A stretch of 64,000 nt of DNA from Clostridium fungisolvens (GCF_014193895.1 NZ_BLZR01000002.1:105997-169996); one strand, 5' to 3'. Positions 47,413 to 57,610 are shown, counted from the stretch's first letter. Numbers and translations are program-made. The notes: generated by a model not told the origin, from the sequence alone.

Positions 47413-47616
47413 TTACATCTTCTCCACATTTATTGCTTGAGGACCCTTTTCTTTTTGAACAACATCAAAAGAGACTTCTTCTCCTTCATGAAGATCTTTA
47501 CTTGGTCCTTTTTCTTTAATTTGAGAATGATGAACAAAAACATCATCACCTGCATTTGCCGATATAAATCCATATCCTTTTTCATTATCAAACCATTTTA
47601 CAATACCTGTCTGCAT
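47413..47616 (-). CDS. csp: Cold-shock protein (CSD family)
   Basis: RNA chaperone of 67 residues that binds single-stranded nucleic acid. It is a single OB-fold with RNP1 KGYGFI and RNP2 VFVHHSQI. It starts MQTGIVKWFDNEKGYGFI and ends VVQKEKGPQAINV, like CspA/CspB family members. GGAGGTTTTTGT precedes the ATG. Cold-shock genes often carry a long regulatory leader; about 130 bp of leader region is available. Confidence 0.96.
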   Translation of the reverse strand: MQTGIVKWFDNEKGYGFISANAGDDVFVHHSQIKEKGPSKDLHEGEEVSFDVVQKEKGPQAINVEKM

Positions 47617-47752
47617 ACAAAAACCTCCAAAACTTATAATATAATATTAATGTCCCCATATGCATATTTTTAATTCATCACTATTTAATTCAATTATTGC
47701 TTTTATTATAAAGATATACCAAATCACCGAAAAATCTAATTTTAAATTAATA

Positions 47753-48673
47753 TTATTCATTTCTATTATTTACTATAATATCTCTAAACCTATTAGATTG
47801 TTTTAACAACTTCTTGCCAACATTGGCTACAACATCTTGAGGAAGTTTCATTAAATTATATTTTGTTAGCTCTATAATAGGTTCAAATAGATTTTTTGTA
47901 TCATCATAACCTTGCTTGATTCTTTTTCTAGCACCGTTAGGTGTAAAATCTAAAGTTGCACTAAGAACACCCTCGTCCATTTCACTAGGTATTATTTCAA
48001 TTATTTTAGCATTTGGAAACGCAGCTCTATCTACTTCGCTTACAAGAGATAAGTTTACAGCTATTATTATGTCACAACCATCTCCGTAGAGTGGTTGGAT
48101 TGGTAAATTGTCACACATAGCTCCATCTAAATATTTTCTAGTTTCGATTTCTTTACTTTCATATACAACCGGTATAGCAGAACTAGCCAATAGTATCTCC
48201 TTTATTCCATTCTCATCATATTCATTTAGCTTAAAATACTTAGGTTTAATGGAAGGCATTTCACTGCAAGCAGCATAGCAAGTTATTTGAGATCTCTGTA
48301 CCTTTTCAAAATCTATATGTTTATTCATCAGATCAATTAGTCCTTGCCTTGATATATTTCCCATTTCCAAAGTTTTCGGAATATACTTTTTAACAAAATT
48401 TATGTTCCTTGATCCCCAAGCTAACATTAAACTTTTCTTCATTAATTCTATATTTTTAGCAGGTAAAATTTCGTCTCTTGATAAGTTGAGCCATAAATCT
48501 TCTGCTTTATCTACATCTCCACACATAAATAAAACTGCATTTAATGCTCCTATAGAGGTTCCTGAAACAACCTTAATATATTTATCAAACCCTAAATCAA
48601 CTAAGGCTCTCCATACCCCTATTTGATAAGCGCCTCTTCCTCCACCACCTGCCAACACTAACCCTATTTTCAT
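47753..48673 (-). CDS. Patatin-like phospholipase
   Basis: Lipid acyl hydrolase of 306 residues. It has the oxyanion loop GGGGRGAYQIG (near 8-18), the nucleophile elbow SGTSIGALNAV (GxSxG, Ser near 41) and the catalytic Asp in LDGAMCDNLP. It has no signal peptide and should act at the inner face of the membrane. The C-terminal third (PNGARKRIKQGYDD...) fits RssA/YlbK-like bacterial members. GGAGGC precedes the ATG. It is a single gene. Confidence 0.93.
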   Translation of the reverse strand: MKIGLVLAGGGGRGAYQIGVWRALVDLGFDKYIKVVSGTSIGALNAVLFMCGDVDKAEDLWLNLSRDEILPAKNIELMKKSLMLAWGSRNINFVKKYIPKTLEMGNISRQGLIDLMNKHIDFEKVQRSQITCYAACSEMPSIKPKYFKLNEYDENGIKEILLASSAIPVVYESKEIETRKYLDGAMCDNLPIQPLYGDGCDIIIAVNLSLVSEVDRAAFPNAKIIEIIPSEMDEGVLSATLDFTPNGARKRIKQGYDDTKNLFEPIIELTKYNLMKLPQDVVANVGKKLLKQSNRFRDIIVNNRNE

Positions 48674-48930
48674 ATAAGCCTCCTAGCCCTAAATCTATAC
48701 TTATTTATAAAATATTCATTACACAGTATATGGTTCTTAATCATATTTATTTAAATTATAGACATGTCATTGAAATATAAAACATATTTATGTATTAAGT
48801 AAGTAATTTAACAAATACTATCAATGTCGGAAGTTTGAACAGATGTATTTGATAAAACACTATATACTGTATGACTTTTTACGAATCTAATATAGATATT
48901 GAAATAGGAACATCTCCATGTCATATTTCA
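48674..48930. other. Intergenic region, nothing recognised
   Basis: About 255 bp before the family-2 composite; no clear hairpin or frame apart from the patatin promoter region. Confidence 0.4.
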
Positions 48931-49112
48931 AAAAAGATCGCTGAAGTGATTTTCTTCAGTGATTTTTTTTGCGCACCCGCCTTTTCTGAACATAGTGTAT
49001 AGCTTCTGGCATACTAATAAGTTTTATTTTATTGTATATCCATAAAAAACTGTAAAACTACTGAAACATCTATATCTAGCTAGGTTGAAAACTTTAAAAT
49101 TCATATATATTA
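48931..49112. repeat. Family-2 composite repeat
   Basis: Hairpin ATCGCTGAAG ... CTTCAGTGAT with T-run (48937-48968), GCGCACCCGCCTTTTCTGAA ... TTCTGGCATACTAATAAG, then the block TTTTATTGTATATCCATAAA ... GAAAACTTTAAAATTC. Its right end touches the terminator of the PPDK regulator gene. Confidence 0.75.
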
Positions 49113-49147
49113 AAAGGTGATACATCCCAAAAGGATATACCACCTTA
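49110..49147 (-). terminator. Rho-independent terminator
   Basis: Minus strand AAGGTGGTATATCC / GGGATGTATCACCTTTT stem; ends the PPDK regulator gene. Confidence 0.75.
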
Positions 49148-49162
49148 AATTACACTTATATT

Positions 49163-49966
49163 CTATTTACCCTGCCCAATAGACTCCATTATTATTAGAG
49201 CCGTATCTTCAATAGCTCTTTGAGTAACATCAATAGTTTTACATCCTAGCTTTCTTATAATCTTATCAGCGAAATCAAATTCTTCTAATATTCTTGAATC
49301 ACTAGCATATTCAATCTCAGAAGAAATTCTATGAAATTTATCTAATCTTCTTTTCCTAATTTCGATTAGCTGAAGTGGATTGATAGTTAACCCAAATACC
49401 TTCTTCTTATCTATTTGATATAATTCATCTGGAACTCCTACTTCTGGAACAAGAGGAATATTTATAGCTTTTATCCCCTTATTTGCTAGATACATACATA
49501 AAGGAGTCTTAGAAGTTCTGGATAATCCAATTAAAACTACATCAGCATTCTTAAGACCTCTATAATCTTTCGAATCATCATATTGCATAGCGAATTCCAT
49601 GGCTTCTATTCTCTTAAAGTACATTTCATCAGTTTTCCACATAGCCCCCGGATTATAATCAGGATGGGTATTCAATATTGTGGAAGCTACATTTATTATT
49701 GGCCCCAATACATTTATTATATTTATATTTTTTTCTATACATTTTTCAGTTAAAAATTCTCTTACATTAACAGTTATTATAGTTGATACTACCATGCAAG
49801 ATGTACATGTATCTATGTTTTTTATTAATTCTTCAACATCTTCAAATGATTTAACATACGGAATCCTCTTTACCTCTGCCTTATCCTTAAACTGACTCGC
49901 CGCTGCTATAGCAACTTGTTCCGCAGTTTCTCCTATAGAATCTGAAACAGCAAATATGGTTAACAT
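49163..49966 (-). CDS. Pyruvate,phosphate dikinase regulatory protein (kinase/phosphorylase)
   Basis: PSRP-family (DUF299) enzyme of 267 residues that inactivates PPDK with ADP and reactivates it with Pi. It begins LTIFAVSDSIGETAEQVAIAA. The P-loop is VVLIGLSRTSKTPLCMYLA (about 155-173). It also has NIPLVPEVGVPDELYQID and FGLTINPLQLIEIRKRRL, all conserved. The frame opens at 49990. GAGGG lies inside it and points to ATG 49966. The same fold includes the PEP synthase regulator PpsR; a clostridial setting favours PPDK. It links to the PTS operons through the PEP pool only by inference. Confidence 0.93.
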   Translation of the reverse strand: MLTIFAVSDSIGETAEQVAIAAASQFKDKAEVKRIPYVKSFEDVEELIKNIDTCTSCMVVSTIITVNVREFLTEKCIEKNINIINVLGPIINVASTILNTHPDYNPGAMWKTDEMYFKRIEAMEFAMQYDDSKDYRGLKNADVVLIGLSRTSKTPLCMYLANKGIKAINIPLVPEVGVPDELYQIDKKKVFGLTINPLQLIEIRKRRLDKFHRISSEIEYASDSRILEEFDFADKIIRKLGCKTIDVTQRAIEDTALIIMESIGQGK

Positions 49967-50194
49967 CCTATATACCCTCTTTCTTATCATTAAGTTATAA
50001 ATTCTATTACATTTAACCCAAAAATTAACCCTTCTATTAATTATTATACCTATAAATTACACACAAGTATAACTAAATTGTATACATAAATTTATTCTTT
50101 AACCCCACCTTTATAATTTAGTACAATTTTTTCTTTTTATACATAGCTGCAACTATACATAAAACTAAGCTAAGATTTAATAATTCCTTAAAAC

Positions 50195-50231
50195 AAAAAG
50201 AATCCTAAATTCAAATTAGAACTCTTTTTAT
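50195..50231 (-). terminator. Rho-independent terminator
   Basis: Minus strand AAAAAGAGTTCTAA / TTTAGGATTCTTTTT stem, ends the GGDEF-EAL gene. Confidence 0.82.
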
Positions 50232-50241
50232 CATTAAGGAG

Positions 50242-52956
50242 TTATTTAGTTGACTTGAATTTTAGAAGCCTTCTATATTCTTCTTCAACCACTTCATATG
50301 GTACTGGCTTACTAAAATAATAACCTTGTACTACATCACAACTAATTTCTTCAAGAAATCTAAGTTGCTCATCTTCTTCAACACCTTCAGCTATAACTTC
50401 CATCCTTAAATCATGAGCAAGTTTTATTATTCCATCAAGCAAAGCCCTATTGTTATGTGTAGAGTTAATATCATCAATAAATGACTTATCTATTTTTAAC
50501 ACCTCGATAGGAAGCATCTTTAAATAACTTAAGGAAGAATACCCAGTACCAAAATCATCTAACACAATCTTAAAGCCTAATTTTCTTAAATTGTTGAGAA
50601 TTTCATTACTATATTCAATATTATTAATTATAGCAGTCTCAGTTATTTCAAATTCTACTTGACTAGAATCTATTCTAGTCTCTTCTAAAGCCTTTTGCAC
50701 TGTAGCTAAAAAGTTTTTATCTAATAGTTGTACTGCAGAAATATTTATAGAAATCACATTATACCCTATATTTTTCATTCGCAATTCATTAGCACTCTTA
50801 AAAACCTTATATATAAGCCATTCTCCTATAGGTACTATACTTCCAGTTTCTTCAGCGATAGGGATAAATTCTGCTGGAGATACTCTTCCTAATACCGGTG
50901 AATTCCATCTTAAAAGCGCTTCAAGACCTCTTAATTTGTGTTGTTCCAAATCCATCTGAGCTTGATAGTACACTTCTAATTCATTATCATAATTTATATC
51001 ACTTAAACCTTGCTCTATTGCAATTTTTCTGTTAAAGCTTTCAAACATATTATTATCAAATAACAGAGCTTTGTTTTTTCCGCTTTCTTTAGCTCCATAC
51101 ATCGCTATATCAGCATTTCTTATTATATCTTCTACATTATTACCATTCTTAGGGAATTCTACTATTCCTGCACTAGAAGAAACAGTTATGCATTTTCCCT
51201 CTATATAAAAGTTGCTTTTTAATCCAGTTTGTATTTCATTAACCAAATGCTCTATATTTTCATATTTACTTACATCCTTCATAAGCAACAGAAACTCATC
51301 TCCACCTATTCTTGCAACAATTGTATTATCTTTATTTAAATCGCTTAGGAGTTTAGCTATTTCTATAAGTAATAAATCACCAATCCTATGACCTAATGTA
51401 TCATTAATGTTTTTAAAATTATCTACATCTATAAGTACTACTATTGCATTTAGATTGTTTTCTTGCAAACTTTCTATTTCTTTAGCTAATTCCTTTTGAA
51501 AATATATCTTATTTGGAAGTTTAGTAAGTTGATCATAATACGCTAAATTAAAAATATCCTCTTCATATAACTTTTTTAAAGTTATATCCGTAATGGATCC
51601 ACATATTTTAGAATTTCTTTTATTATTTTTGCTTGCCGGCTTGGATTTCACACTTAACCATATATATTCTCCATCTATCTTCCTAATCCTAAATTCACTT
51701 TCAAATGTAGATTCATGTCCTTTAATTAAGGAGGTAAAACTATCACATGCTTTTCCATAGTCGTCTGGATGTATCAATTCTATTAAAGATTGAAGGGTAT
51801 ATCTTTTATTATCAGTATTATATCCTGATATTGAACTAAACTTTTCTGACAGTGTTAGTTTATCCTTATCTATATCATATTCCCATATAGCATCACTAGA
51901 AGAATCAATAATACAGCTTAACTTGTCTAAGATATTATTAATATGTGAAGCTATAATTGCAACCTCATCCTTAGCTCCCTCATCAAACCTTAGCTTCAAG
52001 TCATCTGCACCTATATGTTCTATATCTTCAGCAAGTATCTTCAAATTTTTAGTTATACTTTTAGTAACACGACCACCTAAAAAAATAGCTAATATAGATA
52101 TAAGCAAAGAAGATAGTATAGTTATCTCTAATATATCCTTAGAATACTTATTCATTTCTTTTTCATCTATCATTCCAACTATTATCCAATTGGTTCTTAG
52201 CGATTTACTGTAGAAACAATATTTTTTCTCACCATTATACTCTAATGTTATTAATTTTTTACTTCCAGATAGAATTGTTTTAGTTAACTCTTCACTTTTT
52301 ATATAAGTCCCTACTTGTTCATTATCATAACCGGCCATTATTTTATACTTTGAATCTAATAACATAATATGACCTGTATCGCCTAATTTTATATTTGATA
52401 TATAATCAACAAGTGAATCCATAGCAAAATCAATTCCAAGTACACCTATGAGTTTTCCATTTTTGTATAAAGCTTTAGATACAGTTATTACTGTTTTTCC
52501 TGTTACCTTATCTGTATAAGCATCGCTCCATACATTTGTATTTCCTTTAACAGCGGCAGTATACCAGTCTCTTTCACTTAAGTTGCCAAGAGCAGTATCT
52601 GTCCTTGGGCTAATAACACAGCTTCCATCATCATATGCAAGGTATATATTTAGCACACTTCCATAGGTTTCAGATATACCATCTAAATCATTCTGCATAT
52701 GCTCTTTATCTGAAAATGATATATTTTTATCTATTAAGTTTGATTTTTCAATTTGATCAATTATATGCTCCTGCTGTTTTGTAAAATTATTAACAGAAAA
52801 ATCTACAGTATTCATAAGAAGCATACTTCGCTCTTCAAATGATTGCCTTACTATCCTATTAGCATTAACAAAATATATTGTGCCTAAAAAAACTACTGTA
52901 GTAATCACTAATAATATAGCAAATGATCTAACCTTCTTTGTTATTGTATATCTCAT
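50242..52956 (-). CDS. Membrane sensor with PAS, GGDEF and EAL domains
   Basis: Cyclic-di-GMP enzyme of about 904 residues. In order: a membrane helix (about 10-32); an extracellular dCache-type sensor (about 35-265) with SERDWYTAAVKG, SDAYTDKVTGKTVITVSKAL and GVLGIDFAMDSLVDYI; a second helix; HAMP (about 300-350); PAS/PAC (about 350-470); GGDEF (about 475-635) with RIGGDEFLLLM intact; and EAL (about 650-900) with EALLRW, NISAVQ, EITET, DDFGTGYSSL, KIDKSFID and EGVE all present. Both activities are possible, so the net direction is not predictable. The frame opens at 52995. AAGGGAAGGG fits ATG 52956. It is a single gene. Confidence 0.95.
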   Translation of the reverse strand: MRYTITKKVRSFAILLVITTVVFLGTIYFVNANRIVRQSFEERSMLLMNTVDFSVNNFTKQQEHIIDQIEKSNLIDKNISFSDKEHMQNDLDGISETYGSVLNIYLAYDDGSCVISPRTDTALGNLSERDWYTAAVKGNTNVWSDAYTDKVTGKTVITVSKALYKNGKLIGVLGIDFAMDSLVDYISNIKLGDTGHIMLLDSKYKIMAGYDNEQVGTYIKSEELTKTILSGSKKLITLEYNGEKKYCFYSKSLRTNWIIVGMIDEKEMNKYSKDILEITILSSLLISILAIFLGGRVTKSITKNLKILAEDIEHIGADDLKLRFDEGAKDEVAIIASHINNILDKLSCIIDSSSDAIWEYDIDKDKLTLSEKFSSISGYNTDNKRYTLQSLIELIHPDDYGKACDSFTSLIKGHESTFESEFRIRKIDGEYIWLSVKSKPASKNNKRNSKICGSITDITLKKLYEEDIFNLAYYDQLTKLPNKIYFQKELAKEIESLQENNLNAIVVLIDVDNFKNINDTLGHRIGDLLLIEIAKLLSDLNKDNTIVARIGGDEFLLLMKDVSKYENIEHLVNEIQTGLKSNFYIEGKCITVSSSAGIVEFPKNGNNVEDIIRNADIAMYGAKESGKNKALLFDNNMFESFNRKIAIEQGLSDINYDNELEVYYQAQMDLEQHKLRGLEALLRWNSPVLGRVSPAEFIPIAEETGSIVPIGEWLIYKVFKSANELRMKNIGYNVISINISAVQLLDKNFLATVQKALEETRIDSSQVEFEITETAIINNIEYSNEILNNLRKLGFKIVLDDFGTGYSSLSYLKMLPIEVLKIDKSFIDDINSTHNNRALLDGIIKLAHDLRMEVIAEGVEEDEQLRFLEEISCDVVQGYYFSKPVPYEVVEEEYRRLLKFKSTK

Positions 52957-53687
52957 CAAATCCCTTCCCTTATCAAAATTGCAAATACCAGACATGATAT
53001 AGATTTCTATTTAGAAAACAATATTCTATTTTAGATTGCTTAACCAATCTGGAGAGGAATTTAATGATTTGATATACATATGTATATCAATGTATGCCTT
53101 CTTCCTCTTATCTGTAAATAGGTCCTAAGTTTAATTCTTTTACAAACATGCCTCAGTATTTTCATCGTTATAAATATAAAACTCTTAAGTGAAAATCAGT
53201 AAATAATTTATCGGAGTAAATCAAGATGTATTTAACATGCGGTCTTTTATAGACAAATTTAGTAAAATAGATGTGTTTTAATCATTAGTATTTTTAAACT
53301 ACGTTTTAATATTTTTTTTAATCCTTTTGTATTTTACCAAAGTATGTAATTTATTTCAATAAAAAACATGTATTTTTTTGTCTAAACTTGTATTTTTATG
53401 AGATGTTCATGTAAAAAGCTATACATTTATAAAATACGTAAATAATAATTAACTTTTTTATACTTTATTCAAAGATATGTATATTTATAAATTTTCTTAA
53501 AATATCATGTAATTGTTAACATGAATTGCAACTTAAAACTTCCAATTAATTTATTAACCCAAATATCAATTTATAAATTCTTTACAAAACTAATCCATTC
53601 TTATAATAAAAAAAGCAAATAAAACTAGCTTCAAAAACACATAGAAAATATAATTAATCGAAATTACTTATATTTTCTAACTATTAG
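52957..53687. other. Long AT-rich intergenic region (about 730 bp)
   Basis: Lies between the divergent GGDEF-EAL and LspA-like genes. It has one perfect palindrome GATATACATATGTATATC (53071-53088), and GTATTTTTTTGTCTAAACTT-gtatttttat shows a short tandem similarity (53370-53400). I find no coding frame with a ribosome binding site, no riboswitch known to me and no repeat-family member. Confidence 0.5.
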
Positions 53688-53717
53688 TTGAACATAAATC
53701 TAAATAGATGATAAAAT
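53688..53717 (+). promoter_or_regulatory. Possible sigma-A promoter of the LspA-like gene
   Basis: TTGAAC, 18-bp spacer, TAAAAT, about 70 bp before the ATG. Confidence 0.4.
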
Positions 53718-53788
53718 CAATTTATGAAACGATAACTTGCAATATAATATAAATACAATTTTAACTTAAATTCTAGGAGGAACTATCA

Positions 53789-54532
53789 ATGAATAAATCT
53801 CGATTATTAACTGTGGGCATTCTACCTATTATGTGGATAATATATTTTGCGTTTGAGTTTATAACAGGTAGGATTCATTCACAATATGATATAATAATGA
53901 ACCTTTTACCTACGATACTCTTCGCTATAGTTGGCTTTTTAATATATTACTTAGGAAAAAGATTTTCTAAAGGATTATCAAAGTCTAGTCTATGGATTGT
54001 ATTTACTTCCACATTTATCTTAGATCAAGGAATAAAGTATATTATAAAAAACTGGTACTTTGACAAAAGCTTTTTTTTAATAGATAATTTCTTAAGCTTT
54101 AATCCAATAATTAATTCGTCAGGTTCATGGCTAAATGCTAGATTTGGTACTGGTCTAAGCTTCTCAGTTCTCATAACAGTAAATATAATAGCAATATTGA
54201 TTTTTATTGAAAGTTATAGATATTATCTTCATAAAGGACATAAGGACTTTTGGGCTGATATGAGCTTTTGTTTTATACTAAGTGGATGTCTATGTTCATT
54301 AATAGATAAAGTGTTTTATGGTGGTAGTTTAGATTTTATAGGCATAAGTTCTCTTTTTATAGCAGACTTAAAGGATATATACATAAACCTAGCAATCTTC
54401 TTTTTAGCTTTATGCATATATAACAATGGATTTTGGCAAACATCTGAAGAAACAACTTTAAAACAAGATGTTGAAAGTATTAAAAGGTTTCTTATCTTTA
54501 TAAAAAAAGATATTTTTCAAGGTTCAAAATAA
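53789..54532 (+). CDS. Signal peptidase II (LspA)-like membrane protein with extra N-terminal helices
   Basis: Membrane protein of 247 residues. After two extra N-terminal helices (about 8-65), an LspA-like core begins: TFILDQGIKYIIKNW (like the DQxxK motif), INSSGSWLNARFGTGLSF (like the N-x-GxAF region), then SGCLCSLIDKVFYGGSLDFIGI and FIADLKDIYINLAIF. The Asp in SLIDK and the Asp in FIADLKD match the two catalytic aspartates of lipoprotein signal peptidase. Usual LspA is 150-170 residues and has GNxxDR and FNxAD; here several neighbours differ. It is either a divergent lipoprotein peptidase or a related protease of unknown substrate. GGAGGAAC precedes the ATG. Confidence 0.72.
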   Translation: MNKSRLLTVGILPIMWIIYFAFEFITGRIHSQYDIIMNLLPTILFAIVGFLIYYLGKRFSKGLSKSSLWIVFTSTFILDQGIKYIIKNWYFDKSFFLIDNFLSFNPIINSSGSWLNARFGTGLSFSVLITVNIIAILIFIESYRYYLHKGHKDFWADMSFCFILSGCLCSLIDKVFYGGSLDFIGISSLFIADLKDIYINLAIFFLALCIYNNGFWQTSEETTLKQDVESIKRFLIFIKKDIFQGSK

Positions 54533-54840
54533 ATTAAAAAGTAATTATAAAATACTTTATACGATCACTATTATTTAGCAATTGCCCTTGATTATAATTT
54601 CTTTTTGAATTAAAATTAAATTGAATGTTTAATCTTTAACAAACCTTTATTCATTTTACGTTAAATTTTTCTGCATTTGCAGAGTATTTTTAAGAATCAG
54701 CATTTGAAGTATTAACTTTATTTTGCAGATCCTTAAAAATTTTTTTTGTGTTTTTTCATTGTTATGATATCTCTAACAAATTATAATAATAATTCTGTTT
54801 TCAAGATAATTCTACTTATGAAAATAGGTATATTAAATAA
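54533..54840. other. Intergenic region, nothing recognised before a terminator
   Basis: About 300 bp of AT-rich sequence behind the LspA-like gene; no frame or repeat. Confidence 0.4.
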
Positions 54841-54842
54841 AA

Positions 54843-54878
54843 CAAAAGCCTTCTGATCATTCGGAAGGCTTTTATTTT
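54843..54878 (+). terminator. Rho-independent terminator
   Basis: AAAAGCCTTC / GGAAGGCTTTT stem and T-rich tail, 310 bp after the LspA-like gene, so the transcript may have a long 3' end. Confidence 0.85.
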
Positions 54879-55019
54879 ATTTATTCTTTTATAAAAAACA
54901 AGTATTTCTAACAATTAAATACTAATACTTTAATTACAGAAAACTTTAATTATCAAATCTGTTGTTCATCATTTTCACTAGAAGTATAATTACTAATATA
55001 TATTAAAATGGAGGTCATT

Positions 55020-55928
55020 ATGAAAATTCTGTTATTATTAATAATACTCTTATTACTAGTTGCAGTAGTTACTTCTATGTATTTTTCTAGAATTGTAGTA
55101 CTCCCTACTGTAAAAAAATATGATGACACACTTTCAGCTGAATTAGATGCTGGAAATATAAAAGATTACATCCTTAATGAACTAGAGAAAGAAGAAATAT
55201 ATATACCATCAACCTTTGGTTATAAACTTCATGGTTTCTTTTTCCCTAATAATAATTCTAAAAAGGTTATTATTTTTGCTCATGGTATAACATGGAGCTT
55301 GTATGGATCTATGAAGTATATGGATATATTTATAAAGAGAGGTTTTGCTGTACTTATATATGATCATAGAAATCATGGTCTTAGTGGAGGAAATGATACT
55401 TCTTTCGGTTATTATGAAAAACATGATTTAAAAACATGTACAGATTGGGTTATTGATAGAGTTGGATCTTCAACTATAATAGGAGTACATGGAGAGTCAA
55501 TGGGCGGAGGAACAGTACTTCAATATATATCAATGGATCCACGCGTTAAATTTTGTATAGACGATTGTGGTTATTCTGATACAACTGAACTTTTCAAACA
55601 TAGGCTTAAAAATGATTTTAAACTATTAAAGCAACTTCCTCTTATACCTCTTGCAAGTATAGCAACAAAAATCACAAAGGGCTGGAGCTTTAATGATGTT
55701 AGTCCTATAAAAACAATAAGCAAGATAAATACACCTATATTATTTATACATGGTGAAAAAGATGATTATGTACCAACTAAAATGTCTCATGATCTATATT
55801 CTTTAAAAAGTGGATTTAAAGATATTTATATAGCACCAGGTGCTGACCATGCACAGGCTTATACTAGTAATCCAGAAGAGTATGAAAAAAGAGTTGATAA
55901 ATTCTTAAGAGATATAAATATAATATAG
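55020..55928 (+). CDS. Alpha/beta hydrolase, membrane-anchored
   Basis: Hydrolase of 302 residues with one N-terminal hydrophobic helix (LLLLIILLLLVAVVTSM), which is a membrane anchor or signal. The triad is visible: Ser in GVHGESMGGGT, Asp in HGEKDDYVP and His in GADHAQAY. HGITWSLYGSMKYMDIFIKRGFAVLIYDHRNHGLSGG fits the BAAT/YqkD-like group. An earlier ATG at 55008 overlaps the ribosome binding site GGAGG, so ATG 55020 is the start. It is a single gene. Substrate unknown. Confidence 0.9.
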   Translation: MKILLLLIILLLLVAVVTSMYFSRIVVLPTVKKYDDTLSAELDAGNIKDYILNELEKEEIYIPSTFGYKLHGFFFPNNNSKKVIIFAHGITWSLYGSMKYMDIFIKRGFAVLIYDHRNHGLSGGNDTSFGYYEKHDLKTCTDWVIDRVGSSTIIGVHGESMGGGTVLQYISMDPRVKFCIDDCGYSDTTELFKHRLKNDFKLLKQLPLIPLASIATKITKGWSFNDVSPIKTISKINTPILFIHGEKDDYVPTKMSHDLYSLKSGFKDIYIAPGADHAQAYTSNPEEYEKRVDKFLRDINII

Positions 55929-56029
55929 AGTTCCTAACTCAACTATTAATTTATACATGCCTGAAAATCCCCAGAAACCGAGATTTTCAAACAAGCATAA
56001 ATTAAGTTTCGATAAAGAAACTCTTTATA
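55926..56029. repeat. Family-3 repeat, copy 3
   Basis: GAGTTCCTAACTCAACTATT ... CAAGCATAAATTAAGTTTCG, with the inverted pair TTAATTTATACATG / CAAGCATAAATTAA. It starts right at the stop codon of the hydrolase gene. Confidence 0.78.
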
Positions 56030-56279
56030 GCAACTACATCCTTATTTAAATTACAGATGTGCTTTAAAATTCAAAAGTATTTCTTTACATGAAGTTATAA
56101 AAGATCAACTTTGAAGATAAACTTGAATTAAAAAAGTACATCTTTTTATTGTTCAAAAAGTAGTTCAATAAAATGACGGTAAATTTTGAGTTAATATTTG
56201 TAAATTTATAAGATAATTACGCACTAATCTAGTATACTTAAAATAGATACTTATTTTATGAGAAAAGGAGTGTTTGATT

Positions 56280-57557
56280 TTGACCAAACAAGAAAAAAGT
56301 TGGATTTTATATGATTTTGCCAACTCTGCCTACTCCATAACTATAACTACTGCAATCTTACCAGTATTCTTCAAAACAGTTGCTGCAAAAGGACTTGACG
56401 GCCCTACCTCTACAGCATACTGGGGATATGCAAATTCTATATCAACCTTACTAGTAGCAATTATAGCTCCTCTTCTAGGAACTATAGCAGACTATAAGTT
56501 TAGAAAAAAACGTTTCTTCTTAGTGTTTACTCTAGTCGGAATAATATCAACTGCATTATTGATGTTTGTAGGTGAAGGAAACTGGCTTACTTGCCTCATC
56601 ATTTACACGCTTACTGTCATAGGCTTCTCTGGAAGCTGCGTTTTTTATGACTCCTTTATAACCGATGTAACTGATAATGATAATATGGACAATGTATCAT
56701 CACTTGGTTTTGCTTGGGGATATATCGGAGGAACTATACCATTTTTAGCATGTATCCTCTTAATAATGTTTGCAGGTAGAATAGGTATATCCACTGTTCT
56801 AGCTACTGAGTTATCATTTCTAATCACAGCTATTTGGTGGTTTATATTTACTCTCCCTATACTTAAGAATGTAAAACAAGTTTATTTTATAGAACCTGAA
56901 CCTAATTATATAAAAAATAGCTTTAAAAAATTATGGAGTACTTTTAAAAAAGTTAAGCAAAATAAAGAAATATTTTTATTTCTTTTAGCTTTCTTCTTCT
57001 ATATAGATGGTGTACATACCATCATATCAATGGCAACTGCATTCGGTTTAGATATCGGTATGTCTACTAATATGATGATGATAGTATTAGTGGTTCTTCA
57101 AGTTGTAGCTTTCCCTTGCTCCATGATATATGGCAAGTTAGCAAAGAAGTTTTCTTCTGGAAAGATGATTTTATTTGGAATAATAACCTATTGTATTGTA
57201 TCAATCTACGGAGTATTTATAAAAAGTACTTTAGATTTTTGGATTCTTGCAATTCTTGTAGGAAGCGCGCAAGGAGGTATACAAGCCCTAAGCAGATCAT
57301 ACTTTGGAAAACTTATACCTAAAGAAAATTCTGCAGAGTATTATGGAATATACAATATATTTGGAAGAATATCATCAGTATTCGGCCCACTGCTTATGGG
57401 AATCATAGGTTCTGCCACTAATAATACTAGATATGGAGTGCTAAGCCTCATAGTCCTTTTTGCAATTGGTGCCTTTATATTTATAAGATTGGATAATCAT
57501 ATTGAAAAATCACAAAGTACAGGTAAGAGCACAGTTTCTATAAATCCATCAGAGTAA
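56280..57557 (+). CDS. MFS transporter, UMF1 (Atg22-like) family
   Basis: Membrane transporter of 425 residues with 12 predicted helices. The N-terminus SWILYDFANSAYSITITTAILPVFF is the UMF1 hallmark. GSAQGGIQALSRSYFGKLIPKENSAEYYGIYNIFGRISSVFGPLL in the second half is equally typical. The family is related to yeast vacuolar amino-acid effluxer Atg22; the bacterial substrate is unknown. Two TTG codons are possible; AAAGGAG is 3 bases before 56274 and 9 bases before 56280, so I use the second. It has its own terminator. Confidence 0.92.
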   Translation: MTKQEKSWILYDFANSAYSITITTAILPVFFKTVAAKGLDGPTSTAYWGYANSISTLLVAIIAPLLGTIADYKFRKKRFFLVFTLVGIISTALLMFVGEGNWLTCLIIYTLTVIGFSGSCVFYDSFITDVTDNDNMDNVSSLGFAWGYIGGTIPFLACILLIMFAGRIGISTVLATELSFLITAIWWFIFTLPILKNVKQVYFIEPEPNYIKNSFKKLWSTFKKVKQNKEIFLFLLAFFFYIDGVHTIISMATAFGLDIGMSTNMMMIVLVVLQVVAFPCSMIYGKLAKKFSSGKMILFGIITYCIVSIYGVFIKSTLDFWILAILVGSAQGGIQALSRSYFGKLIPKENSAEYYGIYNIFGRISSVFGPLLMGIIGSATNNTRYGVLSLIVLFAIGAFIFIRLDNHIEKSQSTGKSTVSINPSE

Positions 57558-57569
57558 CTGCCTTAATAT

Positions 57570-57609
57570 AAAAAAATCCCTGCCATTATGTTGGCAGGGA
57601 TTTTTTTAT
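57570..57609. terminator. Rho-independent terminator, bidirectional
   Basis: AAAAAATCCCTGCC / GGCAGGGATTTTTTT stem with 8-nt loop; serves the UMF1 gene and the convergent fructose operon. Confidence 0.95.
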
Positions 57610-57610
57610 A

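Noticed and set aside
52957..53788. Cyclic-di-GMP riboswitch near the GGDEF-EAL gene
   Set aside because: I looked for the GEMM core elements and did not find them on either strand.
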